Below are positions 17,146 to 25,306 of a DNA stretch of 64,000 bases, one piece after another (the first letter of the stretch is position 1; every line of letters starts with the position of its first letter). The notes below the pieces were generated by a model. It made no database searches. It was not told the DNA's origin and was given only the letters and a program-made list of their open reading frames with translations. Made by a program: the position numbers and the translations under genes. Source of the DNA: Priestia megaterium (GTDB lineage Bacteria > Bacillota > Bacilli > Bacillales > Bacillaceae_H); contig NZ_CP023317.1 in the NCBI RefSeq assembly GCF_009497655.1, positions 1,517,501 to 1,581,500 on the forward strand. Reading direction: 5' to 3'.

Positions 17146-17177
17146 TTAGTGACTATATGTTTTAAAAGTGCCTACTT
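17146..17177 (+). promoter_or_regulatory. Candidate HxlR operator upstream of hxlA
   Basis: AGTGACTA (17148-17155) and AGTGCCTA (17167-17174) lie 19 bases apart, centre to centre, about 75 bases upstream of hxlA. The second is part of AAGTGCCTACTT, matching the zwf/hxlR box at 11 of 12 bases. The spacing suits an activator bound on one face of the helix. Confidence 0.5.
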
Positions 17178-17249
17178 TTTTTTTGAAAGTAACGGTTTTA
17201 CAATGAATTCATGCTAGGCAACCCCATTTAATGAAGGAGTGAAGCAGGT

Positions 17250-17891
17250 ATGGAACTTCAATTAGCATTGGATCTTGTAAATATTTCAGAGGCAAAAGAA
17301 GTAGTGCAGGAGGTTCAAGAGTATATCGATATTGTAGAAATTGGTACTCCGGTTGTGATTAACGAAGGGCTAAAAGCAGTCAAAGAAATCAAGGAAGCAT
17401 TTCCGTCTTTAAAGGTATTAGCTGATTTAAAAATTATGGATGCAGGTGCTTATGAAGTCATGAAAGCTTCTGAAGCGGGTGCTAGTATTATTACCATACT
17501 TGGCGCTACTAACGATTCGACTATAAAAGGCGCTGTAGAAGAGGCCAAAAAACAAGGAACACAAATTCTTGTCGATATGATTAATGTAAAAAACCTTGAA
17601 CAACGTGCAAAAGAAGTCGATGCACTCGGTGTTGACTATATTTGTGTACACACAGGGTATGATCTTCAAGCTGAAGGAGAGACTCCGTTTGAGCAGCTTC
17701 AAACGATTAAACGAGTTGTGAAAAATGCAAAAACAGCGGTGGCAGGAGGTATTAAACTGAATACACTTCCTGAAGTCGTGCAGTCACAGCCGGATCTTGT
17801 GATTGTAGGCGGGGGGATTACAAGTGAAAAAGACAAAAGAAACGTTGCAGAAGAAATGAAAAAAGTAGTCAAACAAGCAACTTTGGTCTAA
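17250..17891 (+). CDS. hxlA: 3-hexulose-6-phosphate synthase
   Basis: 213-residue (beta/alpha)8 enzyme of the OMP-decarboxylase superfamily that condenses formaldehyde with ribulose 5-phosphate to 3-hexulose 6-phosphate. It begins MELQLALDLVNI like B. subtilis HxlA. It carries the Asp-x-Lys-x-x-Asp motif in LADLKIMDAGAYE, the HTGYD segment (HxGxD) and the phosphate-binding ends AVAGGIKLNTLPEV and LVIVGGGI. RBS GAAGGAG. In B. subtilis hxlB (isomerase) follows directly; here a terminator follows and no isomerase gene occurs in the window, so HxlB must be encoded elsewhere for the pathway to work. Confidence 0.93.
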   Translation: MELQLALDLVNISEAKEVVQEVQEYIDIVEIGTPVVINEGLKAVKEIKEAFPSLKVLADLKIMDAGAYEVMKASEAGASIITILGATNDSTIKGAVEEAKKQGTQILVDMINVKNLEQRAKEVDALGVDYICVHTGYDLQAEGETPFEQLQTIKRVVKNAKTAVAGGIKLNTLPEVVQSQPDLVIVGGGITSEKDKRNVAEEMKKVVKQATLV

Positions 17892-17945
17892 AAATAAGCA
17901 AAAGTATTTAAGCCTTCAAAATTAATTAATCGGTAAATGGTTTAA

Positions 17946-17982
17946 AAAGAAGATAGCTAAGTTATTTTAGCTATCTTCTTTC
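17946..17982 (+). terminator. Hairpin terminator after hxlA
   Basis: AAGAAGATAGCTAA (17947-17960) and TTAGCTATCTTCTT (17967-17980) form a 14-base-pair stem followed by T residues. It separates hxlA from the betaine cluster. Confidence 0.85.
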
Positions 17983-18169
17983 CGTCATTTTTGGTATAAC
18001 CATTCATTGATAAGTGTCATTTTGACAGATAGATAGTTTCTTTAAAATTCGTTATTCGAGAGAAAAAAACAGCGATTTTTCTGGGATTTTAAAGTTAAGA
18101 AAGCGTTATCCGAACATTAGCGGAAGAAAGTGCAAAAAAAATCTATGTCACACTTTTTAACAAAATACT

Positions 18170-18198
18170 TTGAAAATTAAGAAAATTAAAAATATAAT
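18170..18198 (+). promoter_or_regulatory. SigA-type promoter of the demethylation gene cluster
   Basis: TTGAAA (18170-18175) and TATAAT (18193-18198) are spaced by 17 bases and lie about 50 bases before the dimethylglycine-oxidase-like gene. A weak cre-like sequence, AAGAAAGCGTTATCC (18097-18111, 13 of 15 consensus positions), lies upstream. Nothing else is seen in the rest of the 360-base gap 17892-18251. Confidence 0.6.
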
Positions 18199-18251
18199 TA
18201 ACTATCGACAATATTTAACACCTTCAAACCAAAAAAGGAGGGAGATATGAA

Positions 18252-20678
18252 GTGATGAAACATAAGAAAATAGTAGTGATAGGAGCTGGAATTGTCGGGT
18301 GCAGCATTGCCTACTATTTAAGTAAAATGGGGCAACGAAACATAACAGTGATTGAGCAAGGCCCTTTGCTAGAAACAGGAGGATCTACCTCTCACGCTCC
18401 GGGGCTTGTATTTCAGCTTAGCTTTTCAAAAATCCTGACAACACTAGCTTCTCAAACAGTCGAGACCTTTAAAGAGTTGAGTACAGATGAACAGCGCTCG
18501 TTTTATCCTGTCGGCAGTTTAGAAGTTGCCCGTACACCAGAGCGATTAGAAGATCTAAAGAGAAAGGCTGGTGTTGCCAGCTCATGGGGAATCGAAGCTT
18601 TTCTTCTTTCACCGCAGGAATGCGCGGAAAAAAATTCGTTGATTTGTCCTGATCGTATTTGCGGAGGTCTCTATGTTCCGTCAGACGGTATTGCTAAACC
18701 TTTGCATGCCGTTGATAAAATGATTCGTTTTTCTAAAGAGTGCGGAGTAGAGTTTTACGGTCATACAGAAGTGACGGATATTGAAGTGACAAAGGGTCAA
18801 GTAAAAGCAGTGTACACAAGTGTCGGGAAATTCGAAGCAGATGTAATCGTATGCTGTGCTGGATTTTGGGGACCTCGCATCGGAGAAATGGTCGGTGTAA
18901 CGATCCCTCTTCAGCCAATGGCTCATCAATATGTGTTTACAAATGATTTACTTGAGTTGAACGGAGAAACGGAAGAAGCCGCCACTCCTCTTATTCGAGA
19001 TCAAGATAATTCAATTTATTTTCGTCAAGTAGAAAAAGGGCTTGGGATTGGATCATATCAGCATGAGCCGTTTCCAGTCGAACTCAGTGATATTACAAAA
19101 TACGGAGAAACAAAAGAAATGCCTTCTGTTAAACCTTTTACACCAAAAGATTTTGAAAAACCGTGGGAAGATTCAATAGAGTTAATTCCGGCATTAAAAC
19201 AAACGGGAATAAAAAAAGGAATGAACGGCATTTTTTCATTCACGCCCGATGGTATGCCGCTGCTTGGTGAATCACAAACGGTACAGGGATTTTGGGTAGC
19301 AGAAGCTATATGGGTAACGCACTCTGCAGGTGTCGCAAAACAAATGGCTGAATGGATGATGAATGGTGCGCCGACTGTGGATTTAGAGCTATGCGACATT
19401 AATCGTTTCGATACGTATGCATGCAGCCCTGCTTATTACAAACAGCGGTCTATTGAAGAGTATGAAGAGGTTTATAGTATTCACCATCCATTTATGCAGC
19501 GAAAAGTATCGCGAAACATGCGCGTGAGTCCATTTTATATGCGTCAACAAGAACTGAAAGCTTATTTTAATGAAAAAGCAGGATGGGAGCAGCCCCAGTG
19601 GTATGAAGCTAACTATCCGCTTATATCTACTTATGAAAAGATGATGGTAATAAGAAATGGATGGGCTGCTGAACATTGGTCACCAATTATTGAAGCTGAA
19701 CATTTGCATACTCGTCAGCACGCAGCTCTTTACGATACAACGGCAGCAAAGAAAAGGTTAGAAATTAAAGGAGAAGGAGCTCTCCAGTTTTTACAGAAGC
19801 TAACGACAGGAAATATAGACATTGCAGTAGGTCAAAGCATACGCACGTGTATGTTGCATGAGCGAGGCGGCATAAAAGATCAAATAACGGTTATTCGCAA
19901 AAATATATCCACTTTCTTGATTGTTTGTACGGGAGCTGTAGAAGCAAGCTGGATTCAAAAACACGTGCCACACAGCGATCAAGTTGTTTTTCAAGATGTA
20001 ACGTCAGGGACATGCAGTTTAGCATTAATTGGCCCTAAAGCTACAGGAGTAATGAAGTCCATGGTTCAACGCTCAGACCTTGGCAACACTTGGATTGAAG
20101 GGCAAGCGAAAACGCTGTTTATCGAAAATGTTTCAGTCCTTGCTCTGCGTGATTCCTGCGGGGGAATGGAGAGCTGGGAATTAATTACGACTTCCGATCA
20201 AGGTCTGAATTTATGGGATTTATTAATGGAAGAAGGACAGCCTTATCAGCTGATTGCTGGGGGAGACCGAGCTCTTGAAAACCTTCGAATTGAATCTTTT
20301 TCGTTAAAAAGCGGGAAAGACTTTTGGAGCGAACATCATCCATATGAAGTCGACCTTCATGAAATGGTTGATTTAACAAAACCAGTTTTTATTGGAAAAG
20401 AGGCATTGCTTGATCGTCAGCGAAAAGATTCTGAAACAGTATTAGCGACGCTCGTATTAGATGATCCTTCAGCGATAGTAATGGGATATGAACCGGTCTT
20501 TTATGGAGAAACGGCCCTCGGATTTGTGACAAGTGCTGGCTATTCATACAGCTTAGGCAAAGGAATTGTACACACCTTATTATCTCAAGCTGTACATGAA
20601 GAAATGGTTTTAGAAGTTGAATACTTTGGTCAGCGTTATAAAGCAGCAATGATGACACACTCCCCAGCGGTAGTTTAA
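18252..20678 (+). CDS. Dimethylglycine oxidase-like flavoenzyme with GcvT-type C-terminal domain
   Basis: 808-residue two-domain protein like Arthrobacter dimethylglycine oxidase (about 830). The N-terminal DAO domain has the FAD fold VVIGAGIVGCSIAYYLS (8-24) and GGSTSHAPGLVFQ, whose His48 corresponds to the His that binds FAD covalently in this family. The C-terminal half (about 430-800) is a GcvT/aminomethyltransferase domain that in the family binds tetrahydrofolate. Here it deviates: GGIKDQITV has Gln544 where relatives have Asp, and the usual GExGWE appears as GGMESWE (637-643). Expected reaction: N,N-dimethylglycine to sarcosine plus formaldehyde. GTG start with GGAGGG 8 bases upstream. 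First gene of the betaine cluster. Confidence 0.82.
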   Translation: MMKHKKIVVIGAGIVGCSIAYYLSKMGQRNITVIEQGPLLETGGSTSHAPGLVFQLSFSKILTTLASQTVETFKELSTDEQRSFYPVGSLEVARTPERLEDLKRKAGVASSWGIEAFLLSPQECAEKNSLICPDRICGGLYVPSDGIAKPLHAVDKMIRFSKECGVEFYGHTEVTDIEVTKGQVKAVYTSVGKFEADVIVCCAGFWGPRIGEMVGVTIPLQPMAHQYVFTNDLLELNGETEEAATPLIRDQDNSIYFRQVEKGLGIGSYQHEPFPVELSDITKYGETKEMPSVKPFTPKDFEKPWEDSIELIPALKQTGIKKGMNGIFSFTPDGMPLLGESQTVQGFWVAEAIWVTHSAGVAKQMAEWMMNGAPTVDLELCDINRFDTYACSPAYYKQRSIEEYEEVYSIHHPFMQRKVSRNMRVSPFYMRQQELKAYFNEKAGWEQPQWYEANYPLISTYEKMMVIRNGWAAEHWSPIIEAEHLHTRQHAALYDTTAAKKRLEIKGEGALQFLQKLTTGNIDIAVGQSIRTCMLHERGGIKDQITVIRKNISTFLIVCTGAVEASWIQKHVPHSDQVVFQDVTSGTCSLALIGPKATGVMKSMVQRSDLGNTWIEGQAKTLFIENVSVLALRDSCGGMESWELITTSDQGLNLWDLLMEEGQPYQLIAGGDRALENLRIESFSLKSGKDFWSEHHPYEVDLHEMVDLTKPVFIGKEALLDRQRKDSETVLATLVLDDPSAIVMGYEPVFYGETALGFVTSAGYSYSLGKGIVHTLLSQAVHEEMVLEVEYFGQRYKAAMMTHSPAVV

Positions 20679-20708
20679 TTGATCAATCGAAAGGCAGGAG
20701 AAATGCAG

Positions 20709-21869
20709 ATGTCAACACATTATGATGTCATTATTATCGGATTAGGAGCTATGGGGAGTACGGCTGCTTATCAGCTCGCCAAAAAAGGGCAGCGGGTATT
20801 GGGGTTAGAACAATACGGTCCTGCTCATGATCTAGGATCGAGTCACGGCGGTTCTAGAATTATTCGGCAGTCGTATTTTGAAGACCCTGCTTATGTTCCA
20901 TTGTTGCTTCGCGCCTACGAATTGTGGAATGAAATTGAAAGAGAAAGCGGTCAAGAAATTCTTACGGTTACCGGTGGACTTATGATGGGACCTCCTGATA
21001 GCTTGACGGTTTCTGGAAGCATCGAAAGCTCTAAACAGTGGAATCTTGCGTATGAGATTCTAGAAGCAAAGGATATTTACAAACGGTTTCCGGTATTTAC
21101 ACCTTCACCTGCTACGGTTGCTCTATATGAAGAAAAAGCTGGATTCGTTAGGCCGGAAGCAAGCGTATATACTCACCTTCTTCAAGCAGAAAAATACGGA
21201 GCTGAGCTTCATTTTTTTGAAGAAGTGGTGTCGTGGGAAGCCCATCCTTCTGGTGAAGGCGTGCGTGTTGTAACAGCTAATGGAATATATGAAGCTGGAA
21301 AAATCATTATTTCTGCAGGCGCCTGGGCACCCGATTTATTACGGGAATTAGGTGTTAGCTTACAAGTAGAGCGTCATGTGCAAATGTTTTTTGAACCAAC
21401 ACAAGGAATAGACGTTTTTTCAGTGGGAAAACAGCCGATTTATATTTGGGAAGCAGATGATTATGTACAGTTGTATGGTTTCCCTTCTTTTGGATTAAAG
21501 GCTGAAGGAGCAAAAGTGGCGTTTTTCCGAAAAGGAACGGCGTGTACGCCGGAAACGATTGATCGAAATATATATGAAGATGAAGTGAACATGATGCGGC
21601 ACTATCTAGCTCAAGGTCTTCCGCAGCTCAACGGTCGGTTTTTACAAGGGAAAACGTGCATGTATACCAATACACCAGATGAACATTTTGTCATTTCGCT
21701 GCATCCTGAATATCCTCAAGTAGCAATTGCAGCGGGATTTTCCGGACATGGTTTTAAGTTTGCAAGCGTAGTAGGAGAGATTTTAGCAGATTTAGTGACA
21801 GAGGGAAAAACCAATCACCCAATTGATTTGTTTGCTCCGCAGCGATTTGCGGCGAACAAAATAGTATAA
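20709..21869 (+). CDS. soxA: Monomeric sarcosine oxidase
   Basis: 386-residue flavoenzyme that demethylates sarcosine to glycine, formaldehyde and H2O2. FAD-binding motif IIIGLGAMGSTAAYQLA; GSSHGGSRIIRQSYFED matches the flavin-contact region of Bacillus MSOX. The covalent-flavin Cys is in TCMYTNTPDEHF (Cys317), and the substrate/oxygen-site Lys is in FSGHGFKFA. Length fits MSOX (389). The start at 20709 has GGAG 8 bases upstream; in-frame ATG/TTG codons before it are too close to or upstream of that site. The preceding gene ends 30 bases upstream. An N-methyltryptophan oxidase role is less likely given the neighbours. Confidence 0.87.
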   Translation: MSTHYDVIIIGLGAMGSTAAYQLAKKGQRVLGLEQYGPAHDLGSSHGGSRIIRQSYFEDPAYVPLLLRAYELWNEIERESGQEILTVTGGLMMGPPDSLTVSGSIESSKQWNLAYEILEAKDIYKRFPVFTPSPATVALYEEKAGFVRPEASVYTHLLQAEKYGAELHFFEEVVSWEAHPSGEGVRVVTANGIYEAGKIIISAGAWAPDLLRELGVSLQVERHVQMFFEPTQGIDVFSVGKQPIYIWEADDYVQLYGFPSFGLKAEGAKVAFFRKGTACTPETIDRNIYEDEVNMMRHYLAQGLPQLNGRFLQGKTCMYTNTPDEHFVISLHPEYPQVAIAAGFSGHGFKFASVVGEILADLVTEGKTNHPIDLFAPQRFAANKIV

Positions 21870-21935
21870 ATCGTCGTCAGCTCTTGCGAATGGTTCTATT
21901 TAAATGTTTCTAAAGAAGCGAAGGAGGAATAGCAG

Positions 21936-23084
21936 ATGGTTATGGAACATGGTTTAGTAAATGATAATGGGAGACTTGAGCCCACGTTGAAAGGAGAGCT
22001 GTATACATCTTCGGACATTTTTAAGTTAGAAAAAGATCATATATTTTCTAAATCATGGAGTTTAGTTGCATTTGAATACGAAATAGCAGAACCAGGACAA
22101 TATATTACAACGAGAGTTGAAGGCGAAAATATTTTAATTACTAGAGGAAAAGACCATATACTGCGAGGATTTTTAAACGTATGTCGGCATCGAGGAGCTA
22201 AGCTGTGCAGCCAAGCATCCGGTAAAGCAGGGGTCATTCGCTGTCCGTATCATTCGTGGAGCTATAGCTTAGATGGTGATTTAGTAGGTGTTCCTAACAC
22301 AAGCCACTGTCGAGAAGAACTCGTGCATAACGAAAGTTACGGACTAACATCCGTTCACATTGAAGTGTGGCACGGCATGGTTTGGGTTAATTTATCAGAC
22401 AATCCGATATCTGTTGAATATCAGCTAGACGCACAAATTTTTGATCGTTTTGGAGAGCTTTATACGTTTGCTAGGTATGAAATTCAAAATTTAAAATCCG
22501 CTCATCGTGAAGAGTACGAAGTCGAGGCAAACTGGAAGCTTATTGTAGAAAACTTTCAAGAATGTTATCACTGTTCCTCTATTCACCCTGAGCTTACGGC
22601 AACGCTCCCTGAATTTCGTTCGGGAGTCGGCACTCAAAATTCAGTAGGCGGTGGAGCTAAGTTTGGCAATGAGTTAGAAGGTTTTTCAATTAGCGGGAAA
22701 GGAAGCCGTCCTATGTTAAAAGGGTTGCTTCCTGAAGATGACCGCACGTATTTTGGCATTACCGTTCTGCCGCTTGTATTTATCAACTTAACACCGGATC
22801 ACGTTATTATTCATCGTATTATTCCAATCAGTGCAGAAAAGTCCAAAGTAATTTGCGAATGGTTATTCGACCCGGAAGAAATGGCTAAGCCTGATTTTGA
22901 CCCAAAAGATGCCGTGGAATTATTTCACCGCGTTAATTTACAAGATTTTGAAGCGTGTGAGTGGTGTCAAGAAAATATGAGCTCAAAATCTTATAAAGAA
23001 GGAGGGATTTTAGTACCTATCGAACAGCACGTTTCGCATTTTTACAATTATGTATTAGAAGCAATCGGTATGAAGGTCGAATAG
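21936..23084 (+). CDS. gbcA: Rieske non-heme iron oxygenase, glycine betaine demethylase type (GbcA-like)
   Basis: 382-residue alpha subunit of a ring-hydroxylating-type oxygenase. Rieske 2Fe-2S ligands are Cys83 and His85 (CRHRGAKLC) and Cys103 and His106 (CPYHSWSY). The mononuclear iron ligands His212 and His217 are in ENFQECYHCSSIHPEL, with the third ligand Asp likely in VNLQDFEACEWCQ. GbcA and choline monooxygenase are the relatives with this pattern. Expected reaction: glycine betaine plus O2 to dimethylglycine plus formaldehyde. RBS AGGAGG. It lies between sarcosine oxidase and the betaine transporter. No reductase partner (GbcB) is encoded nearby. Confidence 0.82.
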   Translation: MVMEHGLVNDNGRLEPTLKGELYTSSDIFKLEKDHIFSKSWSLVAFEYEIAEPGQYITTRVEGENILITRGKDHILRGFLNVCRHRGAKLCSQASGKAGVIRCPYHSWSYSLDGDLVGVPNTSHCREELVHNESYGLTSVHIEVWHGMVWVNLSDNPISVEYQLDAQIFDRFGELYTFARYEIQNLKSAHREEYEVEANWKLIVENFQECYHCSSIHPELTATLPEFRSGVGTQNSVGGGAKFGNELEGFSISGKGSRPMLKGLLPEDDRTYFGITVLPLVFINLTPDHVIIHRIIPISAEKSKVICEWLFDPEEMAKPDFDPKDAVELFHRVNLQDFEACEWCQENMSSKSYKEGGILVPIEQHVSHFYNYVLEAIGMKVE

Positions 23085-23095
23085 TAAATAGAAGC

Positions 23096-23126
23096 GGTCT
23101 GGCACATTATCTCGGTGTGCCAGACC
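23096..23126 (+). promoter_or_regulatory. Intercistronic hairpin in the betaine cluster
   Basis: GGTCTGGCACA (23096-23106) pairs with TGTGCCAGACC (23116-23126) around a 9-base loop. There is no following T run, so it is more likely an mRNA stability or partial-termination element than a full terminator between the oxygenase and transporter genes. Confidence 0.55.
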
Positions 23127-23165
23127 ATCTCTAACAATCTACTTTAAAAATAAGGGGGAAATAAA

Positions 23166-24419
23166 TTGAGTACAAGCTCTAAACTAACAGAACCCATTAT
23201 CCGCGTTACCGATGTTTCAAAAGTGTTTGGCCGTCAAAAAGAACAGGCTCTTAAGCTGAGAGAGTCTGGACAAAGTAAATATGAAGTCGAACAAGCTACT
23301 AAGACAACCGTTGCTATTTACAATGCTCATTTCGAAGTGAAAAAGGGAGAAACCTTTGTGTTAATTGGATTATCAGGAAGCGGTAAATCTACTTTACTTC
23401 GATGTTTGAACGGACTTATAGAACCAACAGAAGGGACGGTATATCTAGAAAATACAGATATTTCTCATATGCCAAAAAGACAGCTTCAGCAAGTACGAAG
23501 AAATAAAATTGGAATGGTATTCCAAAATGTAGGCCTTCTTCCAAACCGCACCGTAATTGACAATATTACGTTCGGTCTAGAAATTCAAGGCGTATCAGCA
23601 AGCGAAAGGGAAAAGCGAGGGAAAGAGGCGCTTGAAATGGTGGGGTTAAATGGACAAGCTTATAAAAGAATTTATGAATTATCAGGAGGTATGCAGCAGC
23701 GGGTTGGATTAGCGAGAGCCCTTGCTTCTGAACAAGAGATTTTGCTGATGGATGAGCCTTTTTCGGCGTTAGATCCTCTTATTCGAAGAGATATGCAAAA
23801 GCTATTTCTTGATATTCAAGGAGAAGTACAAAAAACAGTTATCTTTGTAACGCATGATCTAGATGAAGCATTAACTTTAGGGCACCGGGCTGCCGTAATG
23901 AAAGACGGAGAGATTGTACAGCTTGGAACGGCTGAAGATATTTTAAGTCAACCCGCAACCGATTATGTAAAACTGCTTGTTCAAGACGTTAATTACGGCA
24001 AAATCCGCCTTGCTAAAGACGCTGTTATTCCGGTAGAAACGGCTGCCTATGAGTATGAATCACCACAAGTTATATTAAGAAGAATGAGAACCAATCATTT
24101 ATCTACGATTTTTGTTCTTGATAGTTCTGACCGCTTATTAGGTATGATGAGCATCTATACAGTGATGGAGCTTATTGAAGCTCATAAGCATGATTTAAAA
24201 GGAAAAGCATTGACACAGCCGCATTGCGTCAATCCTGATATGTCTTTACAAGAAATGATTCCTCTATTTACAGACAGTCATTCGCCTGTAGTAATTGTTG
24301 ATAATCATCATCGCCTACAAGGTATGATTTCCCCGAGCACTCTTATTGCAAATCTCACTGAACGTATTGCAGTGACCGAGCAGCAAGAAGTTAAATCATA
24401 TCAAGTGGAGGTTCGATAA
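23166..24419 (+). CDS. opuAA: Glycine betaine/proline ABC transporter ATPase with CBS domains (OpuAA-like)
   Basis: 417-residue ATPase of the OpuA/ProU family. Walker A GLSGSGKSTLLRCLN, signature LSGGMQQRVGLARALA, Walker B ILLMDEPFSALDPLIRRDMQ and the H-loop FVTHDLDEA are present. Two C-terminal CBS units (about 285-400: LRRMRTNHLSTIFVLD and MIPLFTDSHSPVVIVDN) may sense ionic strength, as in other OpuA proteins. TTG start with AAGGGGGAA upstream. Length equals B. subtilis OpuAA (418). Next to demethylation enzymes it may serve catabolism as well as osmoprotection. Confidence 0.9.
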   Translation: MSTSSKLTEPIIRVTDVSKVFGRQKEQALKLRESGQSKYEVEQATKTTVAIYNAHFEVKKGETFVLIGLSGSGKSTLLRCLNGLIEPTEGTVYLENTDISHMPKRQLQQVRRNKIGMVFQNVGLLPNRTVIDNITFGLEIQGVSASEREKRGKEALEMVGLNGQAYKRIYELSGGMQQRVGLARALASEQEILLMDEPFSALDPLIRRDMQKLFLDIQGEVQKTVIFVTHDLDEALTLGHRAAVMKDGEIVQLGTAEDILSQPATDYVKLLVQDVNYGKIRLAKDAVIPVETAAYEYESPQVILRRMRTNHLSTIFVLDSSDRLLGMMSIYTVMELIEAHKHDLKGKALTQPHCVNPDMSLQEMIPLFTDSHSPVVIVDNHHRLQGMISPSTLIANLTERIAVTEQQEVKSYQVEVR

Positions 24420-24421
24420 AT

Positions 24422-25285
24422 ATGATGGTGAATGCTGCGATGATTCCTCGTATTCCTTTAGATAAATGGGCAAATTCATTTGTTGATTACATGATTGATA
24501 GTTTTTCAGGTGTATTTACTGGAATCAACCAGATAATGACCAGTTTAATCAGCAGCCTTGAATGGGCATTGACAGCCTCTCCTCCGCTAGTAACTGTCCT
24601 TGTTTTTGTTCTATTAGCGCTATGGTTGACAGATTGGAAGATAGCTGCATTTACGTGTTTTGGGTTACTTCTTATTATTAGCTTGGATTTATGGGAAGCA
24701 TCAATGCTGACCTTATCTCTCGTTTTAGCTTCTACGATTATCTCACTTTTATTCGGCGTTCCTTTAGGCATATTATCACACCGCTTTAACAAAGTGGGGG
24801 CAGTCATAAAGCCTATTCTTGATATTATGCAAACGATGCCTGCTTTTGTTTACTTAATTCCTTCCGTACTTTTATTTGGATTAGGGAATGTTACAGCTCT
24901 TATTGCTACGTTTATTTTCGCAATGCCGCCTGCCGTTCGTCTGACGCTGCTTGGGCTTCAGCAAGTTCCGCACACCACTTTAGAAGCAGCGGAAGCTTTT
25001 GGAGCGACAGAATGGCAAAAATTAATTAAAGTCCAGCTGCCGCTCGCTTTGCCTATGATTATGTCGGGTGTAAACCAAGTTATTATGCTATCACTTTCGA
25101 TGGTTGTTATTTCTTCCATGGTCGGTGCGGGAGGCCTAGGTGCAGAGGTATTACGAAGCATCAGTATGCTGGATGTAGGCTTAGGGTTTATCGGTGGGAT
25201 TGCGGTTGTTATTATTGCCGTTATCTTAGATCGTTTAACGCATCTTTCTACTCGAAAAAGCCAAGATATTCAATCAAGCAAATAA
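24422..25285 (+). CDS. opuAB: Glycine betaine ABC transporter permease (OpuAB/ProW-like)
   Basis: 287-residue membrane subunit with about six to seven hydrophobic helices. The inner-membrane-component signature for ATPase coupling is EAAEAFGATEWQKLIKVQLPLALP. The N-terminal part PLDKWANSFVDYMID is typical of ProW/OpuAB. It starts 2 bases after the ATPase stop codon, showing tight coupling; GGAGG lies within the end of the ATPase gene. Confidence 0.9.
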   Translation: MMVNAAMIPRIPLDKWANSFVDYMIDSFSGVFTGINQIMTSLISSLEWALTASPPLVTVLVFVLLALWLTDWKIAAFTCFGLLLIISLDLWEASMLTLSLVLASTIISLLFGVPLGILSHRFNKVGAVIKPILDIMQTMPAFVYLIPSVLLFGLGNVTALIATFIFAMPPAVRLTLLGLQQVPHTTLEAAEAFGATEWQKLIKVQLPLALPMIMSGVNQVIMLSLSMVVISSMVGAGGLGAEVLRSISMLDVGLGFIGGIAVVIIAVILDRLTHLSTRKSQDIQSSK

Positions 25286-25306
25286 AATGGATAAAGGTGG
25301 GATTAG

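Noticed and set aside
18013-18024. A further HxlR-like box (AAGTGTCATTTT) before the dimethylglycine oxidase gene
   Set aside because: Only the left half fits the AAGTGYCTACTT pattern and there is no second box at about 20 bases.
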